34,255 bases of DNA from an uncultured Oscillospiraceae bacterium (GCA_900546265.1 URCA01000038.1:1-34255), one strand, 5' to 3'. Counted from the first letter of the stretch, positions 23,570-31,173 are shown. Notes: generated from the letters alone by a model not told the origin. Translations and numbers: made by a program.

Positions 23570-24488
23570 TGATGTTCCCTCCCCCCGTGATTTCGATGAA
23601 GGTCTCCTCCAGGGTGGTGCCCACCGGGCTCAGCCCGTAAATATCCACCTGGTTTTCCATCAGGCGGCGGTTGAACCCGGGGATTTCGTCTTCGGCAATG
23701 CGGATATCCATGTGATCCGCCGCCGCGGCCACAATCCGATCCGCCGCGTTCGCCTCCAGCAGCTGCCGGAAGGTCTCCATGGGCCGGGCGGTATAGCGGT
23801 AAACGCCGCCCTGGCCGGCGTGGGTCAGCTCCTCCATGGTGGCCACCTGCTTGAGGCAGCCCTTGCTGATAATCCCCACCCGATCGCACATCAGCTGCAT
23901 CTCCTGCAGGATATGGCTGGACACCAGCACCGCGAGTCCCTGTGAATGGGCCAGACCCCGCAGCAGATCGCGGAACTCCTTAATGCCCGCCGGATCGAGG
24001 CCGTTGGTGGGCTCGTCGAGAATCATCACCTTGGGGTTGTGCAGCAGCGCCTGCGCCACGCCGAGCCGCTGCTTCATGCCCAGAGAGTAGCTTTTGAACT
24101 TTTCCCGGATGCGCATCTGCATCCCTACCAGCTCCGCCACCTCCTGCACCCGGCTTTCCGCCACGCCGCAGGCCCGGGCGTGAATCAGCAGATTGTCGTA
24201 GCCGGAAAGGTAACCGTACATATCCGGATTTTCCACAATGCCGCTGATATGCCGCATGGCCTGTTCGAAATCCGTTTCGACATTGTGGCCGTCCACCAGA
24301 ATGGAGCCGCTGTCGATGGACAGCAAGCCGAGAATCATTTTGATGGTGGTGGTTTTCCCCGCGCCGTTGGGGCCGAGGAACCCAAAGATTTCCCCCTCCT
24401 TAACGGAAAAGGACACGTCCTGCACCACCGGACGGGCGCCGAAGCTCTTGCACACGTGCTCCAGCACCAGGATATCGCCTGTGCTCAT
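23562..24488 (-). CDS. ABC transporter ATP-binding protein (CcmA/BcrA type)
   Basis: This 308-aa ATPase pairs with the ABC-2 permease. It has Walker A GPNGAGKTT at 39-47, signature YSLGMKQR at 134-141, Walker B VMILDEP at 154-160 and the switch His192. A C-terminal domain of about 90 aa follows, as in BcrA-like exporters. I start it at the ATG at 24488, which overlaps the preceding stop as ATGA, rather than 28 codons upstream. Confidence 0.93.
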   Translation of the reverse strand: MSTGDILVLEHVCKSFGARPVVQDVSFSVKEGEIFGFLGPNGAGKTTTIKMILGLLSIDSGSILVDGHNVETDFEQAMRHISGIVENPDMYGYLSGYDNLLIHARACGVAESRVQEVAELVGMQMRIREKFKSYSLGMKQRLGVAQALLHNPKVMILDEPTNGLDPAGIKEFRDLLRGLAHSQGLAVLVSSHILQEMQLMCDRVGIISKGCLKQVATMEELTHAGQGGVYRYTARPMETFRQLLEANAADRIVAAAADHMDIRIAEDEIPGFNRRLMENQVDIYGLSPVGTTLEETFIEITGGGNIIG

Positions 24489-25099
24489 CGGAACCCATCT
24501 CCTCTCGTATCCGTGTTGCTGCTGATACCGCTGATGCGGTAGATCTTCCATTCGCCCTTGACCTTCTGGCAAATCAGGGACAGGCTCAGCGTCTGCCGGA
24601 TATTCTCCATATCCTTCAGGTCGCCCTCGCCGTTGTAGTAGTCATAATACCGTCCGCTGACCCGGTTGGCGTAATAATAGGTGGCCTGGGCCGTGTCCTC
24701 GATGATGTTGCATTTGTCTGGATCCACATCCAGGTACACGCGGGTCTTGGTGCGCTGCTGGCCGCTGTATTCCTGCTGCACCAGGGCCATCAGGGAATCG
24801 CAGGCGCTGTCCAGGTAACTGGAGCCCTCCACAAACAGCGGGGACAGCCCCTGGCGGATACGCGCCTTCACCGCATCCTGTTTCTCCTTCGAGGTGTTCA
24901 AGGCAGCCGCCTGTTCGTCGGTCATCAGCGTGGTTTCTTCCCAAATTTTATTGACGGCGTCGCTCAGTTCCTGAATCTCCTTGCGCTGGGGAATCAGCAT
25001 CAGCTGCGTCGCCGCAATATACAGAACAACCGCCAGCAGCAGCACCATCGAGACCCAGAAGCCCCGGTTGGTTCGCTGCCAAAAGGATTTCTTCTTCAC
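24485..25099 (-). CDS. Single-pass membrane protein of the ABC exporter operon
   Basis: The 204-aa protein starts at a GTG at 25099 after AAGGAGAGGG. A membrane helix (about 13-33) follows a basic N-terminus, so most of the protein is outside. The outer part ends in VKGEWKIYRISGISS, which resembles the closing strands of an NTF2-like fold. It is first in the operon and coupled by ATGA to the ATPase. It may be an accessory subunit or a substrate sensor; no family name is certain. Confidence 0.75.
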   Translation of the reverse strand: MKKKSFWQRTNRGFWVSMVLLLAVVLYIAATQLMLIPQRKEIQELSDAVNKIWEETTLMTDEQAAALNTSKEKQDAVKARIRQGLSPLFVEGSSYLDSACDSLMALVQQEYSGQQRTKTRVYLDVDPDKCNIIEDTAQATYYYANRVSGRYYDYYNGEGDLKDMENIRQTLSLSLICQKVKGEWKIYRISGISSNTDTRGDGFR

Positions 25100-25143
25100 C
25101 GCTCCCTCTCCTTTTCCGCCGGCATTTCCGGCTGTTTTGGAAA

Positions 25144-25172
25144 AGCATACCACACTCCCCCAGGTTTGAAAA
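25144..25172 (-). promoter_or_regulatory. Promoter of the ABC exporter operon
   Basis: The minus strand has TTTTCA (25172-25167), 17 nt, then TATGCT (25149-25144) with an extended TGG element. It lies about 45 nt before the first gene. Confidence 0.55.
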
Positions 25173-25253
25173 CACGATTTCCGCTATCTTCAGAAAGTAT
25201 TAAGCAGTATCGACGGTTTTCCTTTCGATTTGATAAAAACAGGAGGGGCGGCC

Positions 25254-26078
25254 TTAAGAATCCGCACCCTCCCGGTTCCTATCGATATGCAGCAGCCGCA
25301 GGTTGCGCAGGGGCACCGCCTTGCCCCGCCACCCGTAAGCTTTCCCCGTCAAATCCTCCGCGTCCTCCTCGGTCATCCGCGGCCGATACCAGGTAAAGCA
25401 GGGATGGGGCGCGATTACGGCAGCCCGGTTGAGCGGACAAGCCTCCTGGCAGGCGTCGCAGCCCCAGACCAGCCCGCCCCGTCGGAGCGTCTCCTCCTCC
25501 TCCGGCGTCAGCGCGCCCTTCTTCTGGCTTAGCGCCGACAGGCAGCTGTCCCGCTCTCCGCCCGGCAGACACCCGCCGGGACAGGCGGCGGCGCAGGCCC
25601 CGCAGTGGGGGCAGGCGGCCACGGCGCCGCCGGTCGGCGGCAGGGGCGCGTCGGTGACAATGGCGCCGATGAACACGTAGGAGCCATAGCGGGGATGGAT
25701 GAGCAGACCGTTGTCCCCCACGACGCCCAGGCCGCACAGGGCGGCGGCGTACACCTCCGGCAAAGGGGAATTGTCCAGAAAAGGCTCGAACGCCCGGCCT
25801 GGCGAGAGAATGGCCAAATCCTCCGCCAGCGCGCGCAGCACCCGCCCGCCCGCCTGATGGTAATCCTCCACACAGGCGTAGCGGGAAAGATTGCGGCTGG
25901 GATCGTCGTCGGGAAAGCGGTAGGGAAACAGCAGCGCCAGCACCCGGCGGGCCCCGGCGGGCAGGCGGGCCGCCGCGCGGCAGGGCAGCAGCCGCTCGCT
26001 GACGGCGGCGAAATCGCAGACGCCATAGGCGTCGAACCCGTGACGGCGCACGCTTTCCTCCCAATCCGGACAGGCCAT
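25254..26078 (-). CDS. QueG-like double [4Fe-4S] reductase
   Basis: The 274-aa protein resembles epoxyqueuosine reductase, which completes queuosine in tRNA using cobalamin and two iron-sulfur clusters. It keeps both cysteine sets (156, 159, 162, 166 and 179, 207, 210, 214) and the segments FLDNSPLPEVYAAALCGLGVVG and NGLLIHPRYGSYVFIGAIVTD. Asp102 matches the catalytic aspartate of the usual DSGP motif, here LDNSP. It is about 100 aa shorter than classic QueG because it lacks the C-terminal repeat part, so the substrate may differ. The start follows GAGGGG. Confidence 0.8.
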   Translation of the reverse strand: MACPDWEESVRRHGFDAYGVCDFAAVSERLLPCRAAARLPAGARRVLALLFPYRFPDDDPSRNLSRYACVEDYHQAGGRVLRALAEDLAILSPGRAFEPFLDNSPLPEVYAAALCGLGVVGDNGLLIHPRYGSYVFIGAIVTDAPLPPTGGAVAACPHCGACAAACPGGCLPGGERDSCLSALSQKKGALTPEEEETLRRGGLVWGCDACQEACPLNRAAVIAPHPCFTWYRPRMTEEDAEDLTGKAYGWRGKAVPLRNLRLLHIDRNREGADS

Positions 26079-26177
26079 GGGCGTATCCCCTCTTTCTGTG
26101 TTTATGGTTCCGCGGCCCATGTAATCGAACCTAAATATTGGGGCGCGGTGGAACGGATCGTCGACTTAAGCTGTTGC

Positions 26178-26969
26178 ATGGACGCCGAGCGGCTTCACCG
26201 GCAAGCGGCAGACATCATCGAGGCGACCGACGCCTGTTCCGCCCTGCACGCCCGCTGCCGCAAATTCATGAGCGCGGCCGCGTCCCTGCTGGGGGACAGC
26301 ACCCGTATCGCCCAGGACTGCACCGACGTGCCCAAGGTCATCCGGACGGCGGAGCGAATCGCGGATCGGGAATTCGCGGGACTCCATCCCGGGCGCGGGA
26401 AGGAAAAGCGCCGGTTCCTGTCCGCCATCACACCGGAGGGGCCGGTGATTTTCCACCAAACCCTGCAGACCCTGTGCTCCCGCATTTACGCCATCGAGGA
26501 CGAGTATGGCGCGGCCTCCCGCCTGCTGCTGGCCGAGCTGCGCGGACGGGCGCTGGCCGCCGGCCTGGAGATCATCACCTGCGCCTGTCCCCTGTCCCCC
26601 TACGATAAGCTGGAGCACCTGCTTATTCCCTCTTTGGGGCTCGGGTTCACCACCTCCGGCGGGTGCCACAAGGTGGACTTCCCCGTCTACCGCCGGATCC
26701 ACGCCGCTCGCTTTACCGACGCCGAACGGCTGCGCCAGAAGCGGCAGATTCTGTCCTTCAACCGGCGGGCGGCCCGGGAGCTGCTGGCCGAAGCGGTCTC
26801 CATCGCCGGCGACGCCAAGCATGTCCACGATCGGATGGAGGCCTTCAACGTCCGGGCCATGGACTGGGAAAAGGCGGACGGCATCATTCACCGGACAGTG
26901 GCCGATTTTCTTCTGCTTGCAGAAGCTGCCGCACCGTCTGCTCCGGCCGGCTCAGAAACGCGCGGGTGA
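26178..26969 (+). CDS. P-loop-like protein with lost Walker A, resembling the C-terminal half of PRK06851
   Basis: The 263-aa product (ATG at 26178; an in-frame GTG at 26148 is an alternative and neither has a strong ribosome binding site) shows FLSAITPEGPV at 80-90 and CACPLSPYDKLEHLLIPSLG at about 135-154. From memory, that pattern matches Clostridial P-loop proteins annotated PRK06851. Where those have a GxxGTGKST loop, this protein has IEDEYGAASRLLL (106-118), so ATP binding is probably lost. The last 28 codons overlap the AAA gene on the other strand. Confidence 0.65.
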   Translation: MDAERLHRQAADIIEATDACSALHARCRKFMSAAASLLGDSTRIAQDCTDVPKVIRTAERIADREFAGLHPGRGKEKRRFLSAITPEGPVIFHQTLQTLCSRIYAIEDEYGAASRLLLAELRGRALAAGLEIITCACPLSPYDKLEHLLIPSLGLGFTTSGGCHKVDFPVYRRIHAARFTDAERLRQKRQILSFNRRAARELLAEAVSIAGDAKHVHDRMEAFNVRAMDWEKADGIIHRTVADFLLLAEAAAPSAPAGSETRG

Positions 26970-27657
26970 TCCGGACGGCCTCGGCCTCCTCGTACGCGAT
27001 CGGCCGGATCCCTGTCCCGTCCAGCTGGTAAATGCGGCTGTCCGGATACGCCAGCAGGATGGGGGAATGGGTGGACAGGATGAGCTGGCTGCCGGCCTCA
27101 ACCAGCCGGCGCATTTCCGCCAGCATGGCCAGCTGCCGGGCAGGCGACAGGGCGGCCTCCGGCTCGTCGAACAGATACAGCCCATTTCCGCCCAGCCGGT
27201 TGTGCAGCAGGGCGAAAAAGCTCTCCCCATGAGAGCAGGCGTGCGGGCTTCCGCCATAGGCGTCCCGAATAAACGGCGCGGGGGCCGGGACGCGATCCAG
27301 CTCGTCGATGGCGGTGGCCACGTTGTAAAAGCTCTCCGCCCGCAGGAAGTACCCGTCCCGCGGGGATAAGGGCCCCCGCAGAGGGAGCAGATACCGCCAC
27401 AAAGGTGAGTGAGTGGCCCGGGTTTCCACCTGAAAATTGCGGCCGCCGCCCTCGGGGCAGAACCCGCAGGCCACGGCGATCGCCTCCAGCAAAGTGGATT
27501 TCCCCGTGCCGTTTTCCCCTACGAAAAAGGTGACCGCTTCATGAAAGGCCAATTCCTCGAGGGCGCGAACAGCGGGGATGCAGAAAGGATACTCTTCGAA
27601 ATCCGGCACCCACTCCCTGTCCAGCCGGATCCCCCGGAGAAAGGGACGCACCTGCAT
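26884..27657 (-). CDS. AAA/ABC-class ATPase (AAA_21-like)
   Basis: The 257-aa protein has Walker A GENGTGKST at 47-55, a signature-like SHGES at 142-146, Walker B LYLFDEPEAALS at 160-171 and a STHSP switch at 195-199. These are marks of SMC/Rad50-like single-domain ATPases found alone or with nucleases. It starts after GAGGAG. No nuclease or partner gene is adjacent; it overlaps the convergent P-loop-like gene by 86 nt. Its function is unknown. Confidence 0.85.
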   Translation of the reverse strand: MQVRPFLRGIRLDREWVPDFEEYPFCIPAVRALEELAFHEAVTFFVGENGTGKSTLLEAIAVACGFCPEGGGRNFQVETRATHSPLWRYLLPLRGPLSPRDGYFLRAESFYNVATAIDELDRVPAPAPFIRDAYGGSPHACSHGESFFALLHNRLGGNGLYLFDEPEAALSPARQLAMLAEMRRLVEAGSQLILSTHSPILLAYPDSRIYQLDGTGIRPIAYEEAEAVRITRAFLSRPEQTVRQLLQAEENRPLSGE

Positions 27658-27675
27658 ACGCGCACTCTCCTCTTT

Positions 27676-27704
27676 AAAAACCGGGGCGGCATTCGCCGCC
27701 CCGG
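27676..27704 (-). terminator. Terminator between the AI-2E-family gene and the AAA gene
   Basis: A perfect 10-bp stem (27681-27690 with 27695-27704) with a short loop has A/T tails on both sides; on the minus strand T5 follows. It lies just after the AI-2E-family stop. The AAA gene begins 19 nt beyond it, so that gene depends on read-through or on a promoter I cannot see. Confidence 0.85.
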
Positions 27705-27706
27705 TT

Positions 27707-28918
27707 TTATTTCTCTTTGCGGCTGTCGTCCGCGGACGGTTCCTCGCCTGTGTCCCCAGGGGCCGATGTCGCTTTCGCGGCGGACGGTTCCACCTTCAGG
27801 CTGTTGCGGTAGGCGATAAAGTCCTGCAGGAGCATCAGTGCCACCGCCATGAAGGGGACGCCCAGGACGATGCCCCAGAAGCCGAACAACCCGCCGCCGA
27901 TGGTGATGGCCAGCAGCACATAGATGGGCTTGATGCCGACGCCCCCGCCCACGATCCGGGGCTGGATCACATTGCCGTCAATCTGCTGCATGGCCAGGAT
28001 ATACACTCCCACCCCAATGGCGGTATAGATGTTACCCGACAGCAGGGCAATGACGACACAGCCCACGCCGCCCGCTAGGGCGCCGAAATAGGGGATCATG
28101 TTGAGGAAGCCCACAATCATGCCCAGCAGTATGGCGTTGGGCACCCCGAAAATCAGCAGGCCGATGGACACGATGACCCCCATGACGCAGCAGTCGATCA
28201 AAATGCTGTACAGATATTTATAAAAGATTTCCCCCGCCTTATGACCATACCGGCTGATGTTGTCCATCCACTTGTCCTTCATGAACAGGCCGCACACGGC
28301 GCGCAGGGCGCGGAACAGCGCCTCCCGGCTGGCCAGCATATAAACCGAGATGATGAAGGCCATAAACACGTTGAGCAGCGAGGAAGTGAGGTTGGCGACC
28401 CCTTGAAGAGAGGCGGTGATGGTGTCCATGTTGATTTTGGACAGCACATTATCGTACAGCTCCTGCAGCTTGCCGGGCACGTCGAAATTTTCCAAAACGC
28501 CGCCAGGGCGGGTGTATTGTTCCACCCAGTCCATCGCGGTTTTGTAATAGTCGGGCAGGGTTTTCAAAAAGCCGATAAGGGCGCGGGCCAGGGCGGGCAG
28601 AGCAAAAATCAAAATCACCGCGACGATCAGCAGCAGGGCCAGATACACCACCGCGATGGCGATGGGCCGGGCGCCCTTGCGGAGGAAACGGTTGCGCGCG
28701 CCCGCGAGCTTGTTTTCGAGAAAGCGGCTGGGGGCGAACAGCAGAAAGGCCAGACCGAACCCGGTGACAAAGGGGCTGAGAATGTCGAGAATAGTGCCGA
28801 CAAAGGCCCAGATGCTGTCGAAGTTATCAAAGGTCTTGTACACCGCGATGACGGCCACCGCGAACAGGAACGCCGATAGCCAGGATATAACCCCTTTCAG
28901 ACCCTTCACCCTTGTCAC
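27707..28918 (-). CDS. AI-2E family membrane transporter (YtvI/PerM-like)
   Basis: The 403-aa protein has about eight hydrophobic segments and the conserved GMIVGFLNMIPYFGALAGGV and IQPRIVGGGVGIKPIYVLLA-type motifs of the family. Members export or import diverse solutes (some are Na+(Li+)/H+ antiporters), so the AI-2 name is not a prediction. Two GTG starts are possible: 28918, close to AAAGGGG, and 28909, at better spacing. The C-terminal tail is charged and cytoplasmic. Confidence 0.9.
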   Translation of the reverse strand: MTRVKGLKGVISWLSAFLFAVAVIAVYKTFDNFDSIWAFVGTILDILSPFVTGFGLAFLLFAPSRFLENKLAGARNRFLRKGARPIAIAVVYLALLLIVAVILIFALPALARALIGFLKTLPDYYKTAMDWVEQYTRPGGVLENFDVPGKLQELYDNVLSKINMDTITASLQGVANLTSSLLNVFMAFIISVYMLASREALFRALRAVCGLFMKDKWMDNISRYGHKAGEIFYKYLYSILIDCCVMGVIVSIGLLIFGVPNAILLGMIVGFLNMIPYFGALAGGVGCVVIALLSGNIYTAIGVGVYILAMQQIDGNVIQPRIVGGGVGIKPIYVLLAITIGGGLFGFWGIVLGVPFMAVALMLLQDFIAYRNSLKVEPSAAKATSAPGDTGEEPSADDSRKEK

Positions 28919-28941
28919 CGCCCCTTTCTCTGGTTACGGTT

Positions 28942-28970
28942 AGTATACCAAGTTTGGCGGGGAAACTCAA
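28942..28970 (-). promoter_or_regulatory. Promoter of the AI-2E-family gene
   Basis: The minus strand has TTGAGT (28970-28965), 17 nt, then TATACT (28947-28942), with a TGG extended element. It lies in the 56-nt gap after the symporter gene. Confidence 0.75.
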
Positions 28971-28974
28971 GGCA

Positions 28975-30369
28975 TTATTTCCACACGCGGATTTTTTGCA
29001 CGTCATAGCGCTGATAGGCCTTGGTGCATGCGGTAAAGACCAGGAAATTGCAGAGCATGCCCACCATGGTGCCGTCCACGCCCCAGGGCTTGCCCAGGAC
29101 ATAGTTCCACAGGAGGGTGGACGTCAGCCCCGCCAGCAGCGCATAGCGGAACGCCCGGCCGTTGGACTTGACCCCTAGGAAAGCGGCGGCCAGGGGTACC
29201 AGGATTAGGGGGCACCAGAAGGAATACGCCAACACCAGGATGGAGAACACATCGGGCAGGACAAATGCGGCCAAAACCGCCGCCGCCCCCGTGGCGAAGT
29301 TCACCCCCCGCAGCCAGCGCAGCTGGCTTTTATCCGACATATGGGGCCGCAGCGGCAGAATCATGTCGTTGACCAGCCCCACCGCCGCCCCGTTGAGAAA
29401 GCCGTCGGCCGCCGACATGATGATGGACACCATGGCGGCCATCACCACCCCACGGATCCCCAGGGGCAGCACCGCCTGTACCAAATCGGGCATGGCCGAC
29501 GAGGCGTCCTTGGCCACTCCGAGGGCATACGCGGTGAATCCGATCATGCCGGTGACGATGAAAAAAGGGATGGAAAACAGACCGCTCAGGACGGTGCCCC
29601 GGGCGGTGCCCTTGGGGTTGCGGCCGATCAGCAGCCGCTGGGTATAGGGCGGGGCCAGCGCCTCGCCGAACATCATGGTGAAAAACATGGAGAGAAACCC
29701 AGCAAAGGTGGTGCCGTTGAAGGGGTTGAAATATTCCCGAGGCAGGGTGTCCAGCACCGCCTGGGCGCCGCCCGCCCGGTGAAGCCCCATGATCAGCAGC
29801 AGGGGCATGCCGCCGGCCAGCAGGATGAACTGAATGATGTCGGCTACAATCACCGACTGCATACCCCCGAAGGTGGTGTAAATCAGCACAATCCCGCAGC
29901 CGATAAGAATACCGGCCCATTCGGGCACCCCCAGCAGTACGTGGAACACCATGCCCATGGACTCCATCTGGGCGCCCACCACCCCGGCGCAGCAGATGAA
30001 GGAGAACAGGCCCGCCAGAATCCGGGCCGACCGGCCGTAGCTTACCCCAATGATGCCGCCGACGGTGGAAACGCCGGTAAAGCGGCCCACGCCCGGCACC
30101 AGATATTTCCCGATGAGGATCATGGACAGGCTGAACCCGAACAGGGTCAGGGTGGTGCCGATGCCGCTGGTATACGCCTGGGCGGCGTTGCCGGAGGAGT
30201 ATCCCCCGCCCACGTAGGAGGCGGACAGGGTGGCGAAAATCACCAGCGTGCCGTACCGGCCGCCGGAAGCGGTGAAATCCCCGGCGTTTTTGACGTTGCG
30301 GCCTCCCCGCAGCCCCATGATCACCAACAGCAATATATACGCAATGACAATTCCCGTATCCAGCCACAT
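28975..30369 (-). CDS. Sodium:solute symporter (SSS family)
   Basis: The 464-aa protein has about 12-13 hydrophobic helices and the family signature in the first third: SASYVGGGYSSGNAAQAYTS, then GYLVP-like GKYLVPGVGRFTGVSTVGG, and IYTTFGGMQSVIVADIIQFI. It couples solute uptake to sodium across the cytoplasmic membrane; panthothenate, proline and sugar symporters belong here, but the substrate is not evident. A GGAGGG site precedes the ATG. It lies 91 nt after the XRE gene at 30461. Confidence 0.92.
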   Translation of the reverse strand: MWLDTGIVIAYILLLVIMGLRGGRNVKNAGDFTASGGRYGTLVIFATLSASYVGGGYSSGNAAQAYTSGIGTTLTLFGFSLSMILIGKYLVPGVGRFTGVSTVGGIIGVSYGRSARILAGLFSFICCAGVVGAQMESMGMVFHVLLGVPEWAGILIGCGIVLIYTTFGGMQSVIVADIIQFILLAGGMPLLLIMGLHRAGGAQAVLDTLPREYFNPFNGTTFAGFLSMFFTMMFGEALAPPYTQRLLIGRNPKGTARGTVLSGLFSIPFFIVTGMIGFTAYALGVAKDASSAMPDLVQAVLPLGIRGVVMAAMVSIIMSAADGFLNGAAVGLVNDMILPLRPHMSDKSQLRWLRGVNFATGAAAVLAAFVLPDVFSILVLAYSFWCPLILVPLAAAFLGVKSNGRAFRYALLAGLTSTLLWNYVLGKPWGVDGTMVGMLCNFLVFTACTKAYQRYDVQKIRVWK

Positions 30370-30427
30370 AAGGCGTTTCTCCCTCCGACAGACAGCAGTT
30401 TGGCCTATATTACCTTATGTGCCTGCC

Positions 30428-30481
30428 TCAGGGATTATGTGCGGCGGCCCGGGCGGCCGCTTATCGGATTTCCTGCTCCAA
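30428..30481. repeat. 54-bp direct repeat, copy 1 (tail of first XRE gene)
   Basis: This is identical over 54 nt to 30885-30938. It spans the last six codons (LEQEIR) and stop of the XRE gene plus 33 nt beyond, including an imperfect GC-rich palindrome at about 30441-30460. The rest of the two genes is only about 44% identical in protein. Confidence 0.97.
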
Positions 30482-30703
30482 GTTCCAGAAGATTTCCGCA
30501 TCAAAGAATTCCGGCAGTTTCATGTCCAATCCGTCGCATAGCTTCTTAATCGTTAGAATTGATAAGTCCTTGCGACTATTATCCATCATGCTGTATACCG
30601 TGGAAGGCGTCACACCTGCGTTAGTGGCCAGCTCGTTGTAAGCCATTCCTCTATCTCGACAAATTTGTTGAAACCGCAGCACTACTGCTTCCTTTATAGG
30701 CAT
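30461..30703 (-). CDS. XRE-family transcriptional regulator 1
   Basis: The 80-aa protein is a single Cro/C1-type helix-turn-helix domain (about 6-66): MAYNELATNAGVTPSTVYSM is the recognition region. It has no ligand domain. The ATG follows GAGGTGATC, which lies inside a palindrome. Alignment by eye gives 35 of 80 identities with the second XRE protein, the last six residues being identical. Such short XRE proteins usually autoregulate or govern an adjacent gene; the symporter downstream is a candidate. Confidence 0.88.
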   Translation of the reverse strand: MPIKEAVVLRFQQICRDRGMAYNELATNAGVTPSTVYSMMDNSRKDLSILTIKKLCDGLDMKLPEFFDAEIFWNLEQEIR

Positions 30704-30712
30704 GTCCGATCA

Positions 30713-30732
30713 CCTCTACAAAATTGTAGAGG
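30713..30732. promoter_or_regulatory. Palindrome overlapping the ribosome binding site of XRE 1
   Basis: CCTCTACAA and TTGTAGAGG form nine-bp arms around an AA spacer. The GAGG of the ribosome binding site is in the right-hand arm on the minus strand. It may be a repressor operator or an mRNA hairpin that hides the site. Confidence 0.6.
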
Positions 30733-30734
30733 TT

Positions 30735-30764
30735 TATACGCCGAAGCGTATACGCAATTGCGTA
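30735..30764. promoter_or_regulatory. Nested operator palindromes upstream of XRE 1
   Basis: TATACGC (30735-30741) and GCGTATA (30746-30752) flank CGAA. The adjacent TACGCAATTGCGTA (30751-30764) is a perfect palindrome and reuses the GCGTA/TACGC half-site. Repeated half-sites point to cooperative binding of a dimeric regulator, probably XRE 1 itself. Confidence 0.6.
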
Positions 30765-30808
30765 ATGCAAAAAATTGAAGTATACTAAAAATATCTAAAT
30801 TATAAATC

Positions 30809-30874
30809 CCGATAATTGCGCCGGCTGACCGGCCCGACATACCAGTAATCGCAAATGGCGTGGGTGCAAATGCG
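30809..30874 (-). pseudogene. Relic of a cardiolipin synthase gene
   Basis: About 66 nt are clearly similar to 32107-32172 inside the intact cls gene, with both on the minus strand. In the cls frame it reads RICTHAICDYWYVG, then PVSRRNYR, against RICTPAICDHWYVG, then LVNRHNYR (17 of 22 identical; cls residues 400-421). Similarity stops abruptly on both sides, so it is a fragment, not a gene. Confidence 0.8.
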
Positions 30875-30884
30875 TCATGAGCCA

Positions 30885-30938
30885 TCAGGGATTATGTGCG
30901 GCGGCCCGGGCGGCCGCTTATCGGATTTCCTGCTCCAA
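30885..30938. repeat. 54-bp direct repeat, copy 2 (tail of second XRE gene)
   Basis: Identical to 30428-30481 and in the same orientation, 457 nt further on. Its left edge is ten nt from the cls relic. Recombination between copies would delete XRE 1, its operators and the relic. Confidence 0.97.
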
Positions 30939-31160
30939 ATCGTCAAATTCTTTTGTGCTGAAAAACGCGCCCAGGGTTATTTCCAATGCATCGCAAATCT
31001 TCTTTAACGTGACGATTCCGGGGTTTTTACTTTTTAAATTGAAAATACTGTAAACGGTAGTGGGAGGAATTCCTGCCTGATTTGCCAGTTCATTGAGCGT
31101 CATTCCTTTTTGCTCGCACAGTTCGGTAATACGTGCAGCAACAACATCCCTAGTGTTCAT
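30918..31160 (-). CDS. XRE-family transcriptional regulator 2
   Basis: The 80-aa protein is again a lone helix-turn-helix domain (MTLNELANQAGIPPTTVYSI). The ATG follows AAGGGG. It is divergent from the SLOG gene, with a 132-nt shared control region carrying inverted repeats. Its coding part is AT-richer than the neighbours. Its -10 hexamer TATAAT at 31179-31174 lacks a good -35, which suggests it needs activation or is tightly controlled. Confidence 0.9.
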   Translation of the reverse strand: MNTRDVVAARITELCEQKGMTLNELANQAGIPPTTVYSIFNLKSKNPGIVTLKKICDALEITLGAFFSTKEFDDLEQEIR

Positions 31161-31173
31161 CTTAATTCCCCTT

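Noticed and set aside
27681..27704. Transposon terminal repeat
   Set aside because: The hairpin has flanking A/T runs and lies at a stop codon, so it is a terminator; no transposase is present.
30428..30938. CRISPR-like array or attachment sites from the 54-bp repeats
   Set aside because: There are only two copies, too far apart for an array, they include coding sequence, and no integrase, cas or tRNA gene is near.
30461..31160. Toxin-antitoxin pair formed by the two XRE genes
   Set aside because: Both genes are helix-turn-helix proteins of the same family and no toxin-like ORF lies beside either.
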